DNA of 64,000 bases, taken from Magnolia sinica. Its lineage: Eukaryota > Streptophyta > Magnoliopsida > Magnoliales > Magnoliaceae. Below the pieces are notes generated by a model, which was given only the letters and a program-made list of their open reading frames with translations, did no database searches and was not told the origin of the DNA. This document shows, piece after piece, positions 44,641 to 55,790 of the stretch (positions are counted from its first letter, which is position 1; the number at the start of each line of letters is the position of its first letter). The stretch covers positions 31,416,501-31,480,500 of the forward strand of contig NC_080577.1 of the NCBI RefSeq assembly GCF_029962835.1, read 5' to 3'. The position numbers were made by a program, and so were the translations under genes.

Positions 44641-46688
44641 CCTTCCATTAGTGTGGGCCCCACCATGGGGTATGCACCTTATCTATGTCATCCATCCTTT
44701 CCATCCCTATGGGATCCACCATGATGCATGGGTTGCATCCAAGTTGTCCAACCATTTTTAAAAGATCATTTTAAGGCTTGAGACTAAAAATAAGACAGAG
44801 TTAGGATCAGGTGGACCACATTATAGAAAATAGTGGGTTTGAACGTCCACCATTAAACCCTTAAAAATTTTAATGGTGAAAATCCATAATCACCACTTAT
44901 ATTTGGGTGTGGCCCATTTGATATACGCGAGGCCCATTGTTGAGGCCCACCTTGAATTGTATAAGGCCCATTGTGATGTATGCAAGGCCCATGGGTTATG
45001 GCCCATTGCAATGTACATAAGGCCCATTGGTGCGGCTCATTGATACGACCCACTTGATGAACATAAGGCTCATGTGATATGGCCCATTTGATGTACTTAA
45101 GGCCCAATGGGATGTATTTAGGTCCATTGCAATGTGTGATTCCTCCATGGTGTATATAATGATGTTTACAACGGGCAGTGCCTTGGGAGCAATGATGGTT
45201 TGATGTCCACATTGTATGGATGATGCTAGTTAAATGTCCGCATTGTCACTCTCCCTAAGGCCCATTGATAAGTCCATACTTGTAGCGTGCAGGCTGTCTA
45301 GGCCCATCTTTGTTATGAATGGAGTCCATCACTATATAACATGTTTAGTATAGATCCATAATTCATAATCATATGCATCATATGTATGCTTGATATGAGG
45401 AGTGATGGATCATAACATATACCCTCGGGCAGATTGTTTATGGACTCCCTGATAGGCAGAGTTGCTCTACATGAGTGAGTGGTACACGCAGGACTGTTGC
45501 ATGACTGGTAGTGTGATTCATGCACTTCACATTTGTATGACATGATTACTGTATGCCCTAGCAACATCAGGGCCATTGCCTCCACAGACACATCGTGGGT
45601 GGCCAGATTGGATACCGAAAATATTATTTTTGGCATCGGGGTGCCATAGATGTCCCTGGGTGAAAATTCTTAAACTCGATGGTACCAGAGGATGACTCCA
45701 ACGTCGAGACTGAGTAGATGCATGAGCGCGCGAGGGCCGTATACCAGTAGGACATGTCTTCCACTGTGTCGTGATTGGTTGGAAAGGGGTGTGACTTTAC
45801 CCGCCTGAGTGAGGGGATAATTTCTAGGTTGATTTTGACCAGCTTGAGGAATGGGTCCTCTATCGACGAGCCGGGCCTAATATTGGTAGACAGATAGTGA
45901 GGTCTTTTTCACTCTCTCAGTTGTGCATTCGGATAGGGACAGTAAGCTGGTGTAGAGTGTACTAGACCCCGGTGATTATCCAAACTAAGAATTGTACTGA
46001 TATTGATGAGTTGTATGGGGATTTGGATGAGGATTGGCATACTTGAGTTGCATCTCGTATTGCATGGTCATGATATGGCCGACAGCATTCATATCTTGCA
46101 CCGCATAGCCTTGGTACGCCTGATTACATTCATGTACCCATAGCATGATTATGCATTACTCTGACCTTGCATTCTAAGCACGCTCATATTGCGCACACAC
46201 TTACACCACCGCTAAGCTTTCTATAAGCTTATGCACGATTGATGCGTGCAAGTGACGCCATGACGCAACCATTGTCTCGCCGCGGTTAGAGCGTGCAGCC
46301 GAGCTTCTGGAGTTTTTGTTACTTTCATTATATTGTATTTCCCTTTCATATGCCTTATGCTTAAAGTTTTTGGTCATAATGGATTTTGTGATGGTGTTCT
46401 TGTGGTTATTGTTCGTGGGTTATGCTTATAGCTATGCTCATTACAATTCAAATTGATAATTAGAAATCCTCCTTGTAGCATCCCAGGATCGGAACATGGT
46501 GTATGGGTGCCAGGAGCCGAGAATGGGGTACTACGGAGGCTTTCGGTGCCGGATTCGGTGATCGAGAATTTTGCGAGCCTGGTTTCTGAGTTCGGGGCAT
46601 GACACGAACTCAAATCGAGTCGAGTCTGAGTTACCCTGTAACTTAACCCGACTCAACTCGAAACTCAATCTGAAACTTGACTTGACTC

Positions 46689-46689
<1 letters not shown>

Positions 46690-46729
<40 letters not shown>
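46690..46729. repeat. (AT)n microsatellite in the hAT-like element
   Basis: A pure run of about 40 bases. CT runs follow at 46794-46825 and 46889-46918. Confidence 0.95.
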
Positions 46730-46733
<4 letters not shown>

Positions 46734-46789
46734 CTTTGTTTATAAGTATCTCTAACCTTACTCACCACACTCGACCTCGATCTGAACCC

Positions 46790-46829
<40 letters not shown>

Positions 46830-46886
46830 CCTCCCTCCCTCATCCTCCTCCTCTTCCAAGTCTGGCAGCCACCCACCATCCTCCTC

Positions 46887-46920
<34 letters not shown>

Positions 46921-47138
46921 CCTCCATTGATCCGACATAGTGCCAACTCAACTCGACTCGGTACTTTTGACCAGTTTGGACTCGGTCCAGATCAATCTAG
47001 GGCATACCGGACTCGGATCGAGTCAAGCATGCTGGACTCAGTACTGAGTCAGGTCGAGTTCGGGTCAGGCATATTTCAAAATCGGATCGAGTCGGGTCAG
47101 CCCTAACTAGGTCTAACTCGACTCGATGCCCAACTCTA

Positions 47139-50108
47139 GTCCCAGTGATAAAAAAGAATGGTAAGTTGCATGTATGCATTGATTTTAGGAATTTAAATCT
47201 AGTCACGCCCAAGGACGAATATCCAATACATGTGTTCGATTAGTTGATTGACCAAGCAAACGAACACCAGATGGTTTCCTTCATCGATGTCCATTCTGGA
47301 TATATTACACTTGATGATGTGCCAAAAACAACATTTAGGTGCTTTAGGCCTTTGGTAACCTATTGTTGGGTGGTTATGCCGTTTGAACTTAAGAATATAG
47401 GGGCTAAATACCAAAGGGCAATGAATACCATATTCCATCATATGATTGGCTAATTCATGAAGGTTTACGTCGATGGCGTGGTAGTTAAGTCGACCGATGT
47501 GGGAGACCATTTAGCTCATTTACGCAAGTCATTTGAGCGATTGAGGCTTCACGAGTTAAAAATGAACCCCCTTAAATGCGCCTTTGGGGCGTCGGCCGAT
47601 AATTTTTTTAGATTCCTTGTACATCAGCGAGGGATCAAGGTAGACCAAAATAAGGCTCAAGCAATCATAAATGCTCACCCATCAAGAAACAAATCAAAAT
47701 TGCAACATTTTCTCGGTTAGGTCAAATTTATGCGAAGGTTTATCTTTAATTATGTAGGAGAGACTAATGTGTTTTCTTCGTTGATAAAACTGAGGCATGA
47801 GTTGAGTTCAAGTAAGAGGAAGAACATCTGCTGGCTTTTGAAAGGATTAAAGAGTATTTGATAAAGCTGTCAGTATTAATGCCACCAGTCAAAGGTTGAC
47901 CACTCAAACTATATGTCGCGGCATCATTAGAGTCGGATGGAGCATTATTAGCTCAAGATGACGATAATAAAAAAGAGTGTGCAGTCTACGATCTCAGTCA
48001 GATGTTCCTCGATACCTAGAGGTGATACTCTGCGATAGAGAAATTATATTTATTTTCATACCTTGCGGCCACCAAACTAAGGCATTATTTGTTAGCTAAA
48101 AAGGTTAATGTGATAACAGTGACTAATTTAGTGAAATATATGTTGTACCGGTCGAATTTGAGCAGCTGAATTAGTAAATGAGTTTTGGATCTATCTGAGT
48201 TTAATATTAGGTATTTACCTAAAAAAACAGTAAATGATCAATCTATAGCTAATTTCTTAGCCGACCATCCATCTAACCTAGAAGGCCAACTTTCCTCGAA
48301 GGTTTTAGACTTCTATTGTGCAATTTAACACCCTAAAAGTTGATCTTCGATGGCTCAAAGACCTCTAAAGCTTTGGGAGTTGGGATTTTTCTAATCCCAC
48401 CAAAAAAAAAAAAAACAGATAAGAATTTGCATTCCAATTAGAATTCAAATGTACCAATAATCAGGCCAAGTGCAAGGCTATAATAATTGGTTTAAAATTG
48501 CTGATAGAACTAGGCGTGCGAAGTTTGATAGTAGTGGACGATTCACAGTGGCAATAAATCAGATGACAGAATTGTTCAAGTATAACAGCCCAACACTATT
48601 ATCATGATATGGCTTGGCATCCCAGGTGCTAGATAGTTTTGATGAGGTAGAATTAATGCATGTAACTCGAGATCATAATGTCGATGCCAATAAAATTGCA
48701 TAGATGGCCGTAGGGATGAACATCCTAAAAGGAACAACCTGAAAGACGATCACAGTACAAATGAGGTCCTTACCCTCAGTCTTTAATAGGGAGATAATTA
48801 TGAAAATATGCTAGGTTGAGATAGAGGAGGATGACTAGAGAGCTCTCCTTATAGGCTATCGTTAAAGTTCACGAATCAAGGCAGGTAGAGATCTAAGGAG
48901 ATCGACAGTCAATTATGCCATGATCAATAGTGAGTTGCACCAAAAAGAGGTCGATGTGTGCTATTGAGATGCCTAACTAAAGGAGAAGCCCTGCTGGCTA
49001 TAGGCGAGGTCTATGAAGGGTTGTGTGGAGCTCATTAGGCTGGGAGGAAAATAAGGCTTATGCCTAGGTGTTATAGATATTTTGGGAAAACAATAATGGT
49101 TGATTGCATTTAGTATGCCAAATGGTACAAGGCATGTCAAAAAAACAGGTTGATACAACATGTGCCCTCAGTCGAGATTCATCTGATTATCAAGTAATGG
49201 CCTTTTTTAGGATAACAATCGATTTAATAGGCCGAATTCATCCGTCTTCATCGTGCATAGATACTTTCATCACTGTGCCCACTGATTATTTCACCAAGTA
49301 GGTGGAAGCAAGACCCATGAAAGGAGTCGGCCACAAGGAGATTATTAAGTTCATTGAAACTCATGCCGTCCATAGATTTGGAATTCCAGAATTAATCACT
49401 ATGGATCGAGGTGCAACATTTTCAGCGAAAGAAGTCAAGGCTATGGCCGACCTATACAACATTTAAATTTTACATTCAACGCCATATTATGTGCATGCGA
49501 ATGGTCAGGTCGAGGCTAGTAACAAAATAATAAAGAATATATTGAGGAAGATAATCGAAGAAAATTGTTGTGAATGGCATACGAAGTTGTCTGAGGCACT
49601 TTATGCATATAAGAATCCATCCCGCTCTAGTACCAGAATGAGTATGTTTATATTAACATATGAGCACGATGCAGTGGTACCTCTAGAAGTCACTGTGCTG
49701 TCACTAAGGGTCGCACACCAAGATAGGTTAACCCTTCTTGAGTTGATGAAAGCCATGCTGGTTGAACTCGAAAGGTTAGACGGGACCTGCATGAGAGCCT
49801 TAAAGTCTATAGTTACTAACAAAGCCAAGGTTGCTCAGGGATACAATAAGAGAGTGAATGGAAAGTCCTTTGGGAAACGAGATAAGGTTTGAAAAGAAGT
49901 ATTACCAATAGGGCACAAAGACTAAGCCTTAGGCAAGAAATTGTCACCTACTTGGGATGGGCCCTATGTTGTCATCCAAGTTCTCAAGGATGGAGCCTAT
50001 GTCTTGCGCGACAAAGATGGAAAATTTGTAAGAACTCCAAGTAAGGACCAATTATTAAAAGCTTACTACCATTCTTTATGGGAAGTAGTACAGGGTCAGG
50101 CCGAGTAA
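47139..50108 (+). pseudogene. Tat Gypsy pol: reverse transcriptase, RNase H, integrase
   Basis: Resumes the reverse transcriptase with KKNGKLHVCIDFRNLNLVTP, then SFIDVHSGY and VVMPFELKNIGAKYQRAMN. The catalytic motif reads YVDGVVVK (about 47463), with G in place of the second D, which alone would disable it. RNase H follows (about 47900-48700, many stops). The integrase core is best kept at 49190-49480, including HAVHRFGIPELITMDRGATF, and the end at 49491-50108 includes GPYVVIQVLKDGAYVLRDKDG. Stops occur at 47241, 47718, 49301, 49464 and 49892. The gene ends at about 50108. Confidence 0.88.
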
Positions 50109-50494
50109 CAAAAAAAAAAGGTGATCAATAAGTATCTTACCGTTGATCATGAAAAGAAATAGGATTTTATTGTGATTGGAAAGGAACTTAGGCTATCAGC
50201 CATTAAAAAATATAACATGAAAAGTCAAGGACTTCGATCAATTGAACAACTCAAACATAGGCTTCCTTGATCTCCTCGAACTCCTTGAGTGCAGATGCTC
50301 TAGCCTCCTTAGCATGTTTCTTGTTACTCCTTCAAGCTTTCTGCCCACTTACAACACAGTCAAGGAAGCTCGGGACTTCATTGATGTGGTAGCCGATTAC
50401 AACAACCCCGATTTTAACCTACTTACGGGCAGGGCTCTCTTACGGTTGAGCCTAGTAAAGGTTGATTTGAGATTTGATAAAGGCCATGAGCTAT
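50109..50494 (+). other. Tat spacer downstream of pol with an open frame
   Basis: A + strand frame from 50242 with SFLPTYNTVKEARDFIDVVA and NPDFNLLTGRALL runs into the solo LTR. Similar open stretches follow pol in other Tat elements, to my knowledge, but no function is known. Beyond the solo LTR the same frame stays open to about 52670. Confidence 0.45.
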
Positions 50495-52563
50495 TGTTCA
50501 CTCCCCAAGTATAGGGTTGTGATGTAGTAATAAACTCAGTGAGACCGAGGTTGAATCCCAAGGGACTGATACTTGTATGTTACCTGAAACTAGGTAGAAA
50601 CAGAACTAGCCTAAGATGAAATCTAAATCAAATATAAATTGATGAATGATGGTGAGAGATTAATGTAAAAGTTAAGAAATTCAGAGGAAGGAAACTAGGG
50701 ATTCAGAGGATCCACTTGTAGAGGTCAGGGAGATCTTATGCCTGCATCAAGAATCAGGGAAATTAAACTGAACTTACTTGATCTAGTTTTCACGAGATGA
50801 AAGGTATATGAATTAGAATGGATTCCATCACCAAACCATGCCTAAGAGACAAAGCAAATAACAGAATTAAACTAATTACCAACCAATCAACAATGCATGA
50901 AGGTGAAGAAGGATACCGTTATCCGACCATGCCCATGAGACGATGGTGAACAATAGGGCTTCCTGACATCATAAACATCGAAAGGAGTAAGAAATACTCA
51001 AAGCCATCACAGATCTATTATAATTTCAGTCACAACAAACCATAAAAAAACTGGAAGTATTCCTTTAATTGAACTAAAATCAACATCAGTCAGTCTAAAC
51101 AAGAGGCATAAGCAAAATCTCTCCCATCAGACTACAAGCTTCACCTCTTAGCCCTAGCTAAGAGGTTCAGCCAGACATGAATGGCTAGATCTCTTAAAAA
51201 AGAAAATAAATAAATTAAAATAAAAATAATAAGAAAAGAAAAATAAACTCTCTATCCCCTCTCGCTGCTTCACGCTTCACGTTCCAGGTTTTTCCTCCTA
51301 TTCCTCCCATTTTCTTCTCTATTTTATACATGTGAAGGGCCCTGGAGAAGTCGACTGGAAGGACCTCTCGTTGCTGCAATTGGTGGGCTTCTTACGCAGC
51401 AGCGTGCGCAGCTTACTGTTACGCAGCGAAACCGCAAGGCAATTGAGTTTGGTTCTGGTTTTCGGGACAACGAATGCCCTTGGCTTCAGAATTTCTTCAT
51501 GGCTGGGGTCTTGGCTGGCCTGGGCTCCACATGAATGGTTCAGATCATTCATCCGATCAAGGATGATGGGCCACAGCCATCCGAAATTTTTGGGTTTCCC
51601 GGACACGAAACAGAGTGCATAAACGTTACGCTGTGATGATGGTGGGGTCCACAATCAGTTTCAAATGAGAAATCCAAGCCGTCCATCGGTTTCCCCTCGA
51701 AAAACCAGTCGGGAATGGTCAGTTTTGGACTGATTTCGGTGTGGCCCACAGAATTTTCTCCCTACCATCCGTCCTGCGTTTGGACGGTTAAAATTCGATC
51801 CACGCTGTCTTCTGCAGTTCTGCCACCTAGGAGTTGGTTTTGGCCATCCTATGGAATGAATGTATGGTCCAGATCAACGTTCTGGGGAGTGAGTGGGGCC
51901 CACTGCTGAAAAATGTACGAACAGCGTCCGTCTGCTGTTGTTGCGGAAGAAGAAGATGGGTCAGCCCGTCTTTGACCGGGCTGACTGTCCGGTGCACGGC
52001 CGGTGCATGTACACTATGTACACGCACTGTACATGTAGGGTCCACTGTGATGTTCGTGAGACATCTGCTCCGTCCATTTACTGCGTCACTCCATTTAAGG
52101 TGTTGAGAACAAAATTGAAGCATTTTCAGATACCAGGCGGGCCCCAAATCACTGATTTATGGGTTGATCTGTCCATTGGGCCACTTCTAGAGGGATCCAA
52201 TGGATGAAATTTGACCTGTACGGTTAGTTCATGATCATCAGGCCATATATAAAGTTTGGAGCCGATCAGATGGTGGGAACCCTGTGATCTTGTATTATGG
52301 ACGTCTTTCAGGCTTGTTTGAAGTGAGTGGCTGGAATTTCTCTGATCTCTGGTGCGTAAATCCTCAATCTTGGTCCCATAGAATCCCGTCCACTGCCTTG
52401 GTGATGCTAGAGTGTCAAATCCATACCTTTAACATCCTTTTTAATCCATGCTCGTCAATTCTCCTTGCATTACAAACATGATTAAAATAAACCGTTAAGC
52501 AGTACCATGTTCGTAAATTCAAGCAAAAACTGGGGTCTAATATGCAATATTTGACCCTCAACA
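50495..52563 (+). repeat. Solo LTR (or short LTR element) of an unnamed family
   Basis: Begins TGTTCACTCCCCAAG and ends TGACCCTCAACA, with the 5-bp duplication GCTAT at 50490-50494 and 52564-52568. The start contains GTAGTAATAAACTCAGTGAG and GACCGAGGTTGAATCC, phrases that recur in plant LTR elements. No coding region or second LTR is seen inside. Several GTGGGGTCCAC/CCGTCCATC segments occur in the right half (51640-52160), as in the fold-back family. The strand is taken from the TG start and is not certain. Confidence 0.8.
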
Positions 52564-52645
52564 GCTATCAAGAATCGAAGTGATCCCTCTTGGGATAAAA
52601 ATGTACAATCTCATTAAGGTCATCGGCCGGCTCCTTATGCTAGAC

Positions 52646-54690
52646 CTAGAGTATTCGTAGCACTGCCTTGTTGAAATAGTGTTGACGGGTCCAGTCCAAG
52701 TGATGGTTACATGTAGTATCATAGCGGGTGGAGAGGGTTTTAGACTCCGAGTGAATGTCAGAACGTTCTCTCATCAAGTTAGCATTCTTTTGGATCTCTA
52801 AGCTTGCTTTGAAGTAAACGTTCTTAAGATGCTGTAGTTTGGTCAGAACCTCTAAAAGTTCTTTCAATGGTTGGTTAGTCTGAGATGCCTTTATAGTATC
52901 CCTGACAAAAGGATAAACATCATGGAGTAGGGTAGATTGAGAGAAATACTCGATTACCATGGCAAGGATCTCCTTTAGAAAGGCTAAGGATTATAAATAG
53001 AAGATGGAGGAGATTGGGATGGATTTTTTTGAAAAACAAGCCCCTTCACCTTAAATTTTTGGCATTTTGGCTTAAGAGCAGTCTCAGCTACTTGAGTTGC
53101 CACTGCGGTTGTAGTGTCAACCGATGTGTTCTTCGACCTGGTTGTCCTTCGGCTAGAAGTCGTGATCGATTGGGATGTCACTTCTTCTTTCCTCACAAAT
53201 CCATCAAGGAGTAGAGTTGGGAAGTAATGAGCTCAGTGCGTTTAGTGACCAGTTGCTTGTAATGGTTCCTCCACCATTCAAAAAAGTGTCCATCAATTGG
53301 GGACGATTTGGGAATGTAGAAAGTTTAAAAGACATACTGGTTGACTAGAAAGTAGAATGGAGAGAATGGTAGAGATCAACCTGATCGACAATAGGCCAAG
53401 AGTAATTGGGTTGGTTACAAGTTTTCTGGGTAAATGGATAGGGCTACAATGGACGAGGCCGAATTATCAAGCAAACAAATTTGGACAGTATTGCTTGATT
53501 CTAGCCTTGACATTTTTTGCCAGTTTCTACTGTGCCACAGTAAGGGATATCCCTACAATTGATGTAACTTTCCCAAGCATCGAGCATCTGTGAGGCTGTT
53601 TATTCATCATTTTCTTTCAAATCGCTTATGAACTAAGTTAGACCAAAGTCTTTTAGGTAAAAAGGAGTAAAAGTGTGATACGCTAACCAGAGCTGAGAGG
53701 AAAGAAAAGGGAGTCCATATATATGAAAAATGTATGCACATCTTAGGAAAAATGGATGTTTTGATGACCATAAGATGTATAAACGATAACATAGGGAGGA
53801 GGAGAATGTATAAGAAAAGAATGGAAGTATTCATGAAGCCACATTTGGAGAAGACACAATAGTTAGCTCGTACATGCTTCTATACAGATGATCAAGTACA
53901 AAGGGCGTAAGGGTTCATTTCTGACCTTGTGCGAGTGCCTCAGCCAATTAAATGTAGTCGTTGGTAATCTGGAGAGCGTTTACACAAAGCAAGTGACGAC
54001 AAATCCATAGCAATATGAAGGCCGTGTGTTCTTCAAACTCAACTTTGCCTTCATGTTTATGGTACGTGGGCATGAAATGAGAATAGGCCTTACCGGTCTT
54101 ATTAATGAAATGTCTTTCTTCATCGTGAGAAAAATTTAGAAAATTGCCTCGCCAAAAGGTAAAAGTTGGGTAAGAGCACAAATATCAAGAATTGTTAGAC
54201 TCATGGGACCACATCCGAAAAAGAAAGTGTTACTTGATGAATTCTAAAATATTGATGCTACAGTGAGAAGAGGGGGATATAGTATGTAATCAAATAGTGA
54301 TAGTTTAATGCATTTGTAAATGCCAATCTCTCTCTAAGAAGCTTCATGCTGTGCAACAATGCGATCAAACCAATCATGCCATCCAAGTAAGGGTTTCGGC
54401 TAGGATCGCGAGGTTTTTAGAGCATTGGAAGGATTTAGAATCAATTAGGATTGGATTAACATGTTCTCACCAGGATAGTTTTGAAAGAAACGATCCAATC
54501 AATGAATCTCATCAGTGTTGATTTTAGCAAAGAAAGATGGTCCGAGGCAGTATTAATCTTCGATTGGTGATTTAAAGATGATCTCATTGATGAACTTTTT
54601 TAAAATGCTATATATATATATATATATATATATTAGATCATCTTGGTAGAAAGTTGAGGGGACAGACGATGAGGAAACAACCATCATAGG
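52646..54690 (-). pseudogene. Antisense ORF of the Tat element with plant mobile domain
   Basis: The minus strand carries a long broken frame. Near its start (about 54690) is a serine-rich segment; then FFGCGPMSLTILDICALT at about 54225-54170 and, further on, HTAFILLWICRHLLCVNALQ (about 54010-53960), the signature blocks of the plant mobile domain (PF10536). A proline- and lysine-containing part (53196-52984) and a helical, probably coiled-coil C-terminus (52960-52646) follow. Tat elements are known to carry an antisense ORF here, and plant mobile domains occur both in such elements and in host proteins of the MAIN/MAIL type linked to silencing. Stops and frameshifts (about 53947, 53835 and others) and an expanded (TA)n run at 54608 disrupt it. 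Confidence 0.75.
54608..54633. repeat. (TA)n microsatellite inside the antisense ORF
   Basis: A pure TA run of about 26 bases that interrupts the antisense ORF near its N-terminus. Confidence 0.95.
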
Positions 54691-55007
54691 AATGAGAAAG
54701 TCAGGGTTTCGAAGACGAAGAAACAGGGAAGAGAGCGTGGGAAATTGAGAAATGTATTGAAATCGGTGTTTATATCGGCCTGAATTGGGTGCATTAATTA
54801 GGGTGTAATCATGTTGTTGTATGGTACGGTGCTTACATATGCGTCGCTATGGGAGTACCTCTTCGTTCAAAAAGGAAAACACGATCGTCATTCAAAATTG
54901 TCTCAGTTGGGTGTGGTAAGTGAGACATCGTCATGTGGCCTAAAGGACAGCGGCATTTGTGAGGGGCTACACATTGCTTTCACCTTTCACCCAAAGGCGA
55001 AGCAACA

Positions 55008-55017
55008 TGGGGGGTAA
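55008..55017 (+). other. Polypurine tract of the Tat element
   Basis: ATGGGGGGTAA precedes TGTTCTACCATA, the expected layout at a Tat 3' LTR. This sets the LTR start at 55018. Confidence 0.65.
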
Positions 55018-55790
55018 TGTTCTACCATATTTCTGTCCGTTCATATGGGATCTAATAAAAAAATGGACCATGTGTAATTTTACATGTGTTGCGCGGTGTA
55101 TTCGAAATCTTCAGAGATACCTGAAAAGGATTTTGTAGTAATACAACTGGCATTTATCGAGCGGTGCCACATCATCCACAAAGCAAGAGTAGCTGAGAAA
55201 AATGTGGTCGAGTCAATAAGGAAGCCTGAAGCGGTTACTAGGATAAATGACAAGCTTAGAAGGAGGGCTCTAGAAGATCAATAGTGCTAAAATGGTTATA
55301 GTAACTGTTAGAATGTAAGAAGCATCTAGATGATTAATTTAATACTATAAATAGCATGGGAATTCAGTAGAAGAAGGCGTCTCATACCAACCAAATCAAA
55401 TCAAAATATATCTTTCAATTACTTTGTGTTCCTTAGCATTATCAATCGTTTAAACTGTTTAGTATAATCGGTAGCAGTGATCAAGTAGCTGTCAACTTTA
55501 GTTGTAATTCGGGTCTACACTCATACACTGGACTTAGTTCAAATATCAAGCAAGTTCTCCATTCAGAAATGCACTCTGCAGTTGTTCTTCACAGCCGACT
55601 ATAACGCTTTCCCTTTTGTTTTATTTGTATTATAAAAATTTCTTTCATACGAAAAGCAAAGGTGTAACCCATCTTCAGACGATGAACCCCACTCTTTGAT
55701 AATCGCATGATCATCCTAAATAACATTGTGCAAGTGGCTGTACAACTGACCGATCTTAATCAATCTTGTCATATACAGTCAATTCCGACA
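55018..55790 (+). repeat. 3' LTR of the Tat element (right end approximate)
   Basis: Begins TGTTCTACC after the purine tract. A TATA box TATAAATA is at 55346-55353. Without the 5' LTR in view, the end cannot be fixed; a plausible ACA end lies at 55789, and an end as early as about 55650 is possible. Confidence 0.55.
55346..55353 (+). promoter_or_regulatory. TATA box of the Tat LTR
   Basis: TATAAATA at about 330 bases from the LTR start, followed by GCATGGG; a normal place for the U3/R boundary of a Gypsy LTR. Confidence 0.6.

Larger units (their letters stand above)
42620..46604 (+). repeat. Solo LTR of the chromovirus family
   Basis: Starts AGTAAGACCC (TG changed to AG) and ends GGGGCATGACA, flanked by the duplication CGAAC at 42615-42619 and 46605-46609. 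It matches the LTR at 4681-10187 in reverse complement at both ends and in the middle. No internal domain is present, so the element was reduced by LTR-LTR recombination. Confidence 0.92.
42497..47138. mobile_element. Non-autonomous hAT-like element, split by a solo LTR
   Basis: The terminal inverted repeats read TAGAGTTGGGCACGAG at the left and, on the other strand, TAGAGTTGGGCATCGAG at the right. An 8-bp duplication, GACCCAGT at 42489-42496 and GTCCCAGT at 47139-47146 (7 of 8), is the hAT hallmark. Its own sequence is about 660 bp (42497-42619 and 46605-47138) and is rich in CTCGACTC/GAGTCGAG motifs, as in known plant hAT MITEs. It has no transposase. The Tat reading frame is continuous across it. 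Confidence 0.85.
1..55790 (+). mobile_element. Tat-lineage Ty3/Gypsy retrotransposon, host of all nested insertions to 55.8 kb
   Basis: Once the younger insertions are set aside, pieces 1-133, 39051-42496, 47139-50494 and 52564 to about 55790 form one element of roughly 10 kb with the order gag, protease, reverse transcriptase, RNase H, integrase, spacer, antisense ORF, purine-rich tract, 3' LTR. The antisense ORF between pol and the 3' LTR is a known hallmark of the Tat group (Grande, Retand and relatives). All coding parts carry stops. The 5' LTR is off the left edge, so LTR age and the outer target-site duplication cannot be read. The right limit is approximate. Confidence 0.85.

Noticed and set aside
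46571..46951. Long frames on both strands over CT/GA repeats
   Set aside because: Low-complexity translation of microsatellites in the hAT-like element.
50520..50570. tRNA gene or SINE head
   Set aside because: Only a B-box-like phrase is present; no cloverleaf can be drawn and the element has LTR ends with a 5-bp duplication.
51319..52207. Several overlapping frames on both strands in the GCTAT-flanked solo LTR
   Set aside because: GC-rich repeat text with no recognisable domains; frames on both strands coincide, which is expected from composition.
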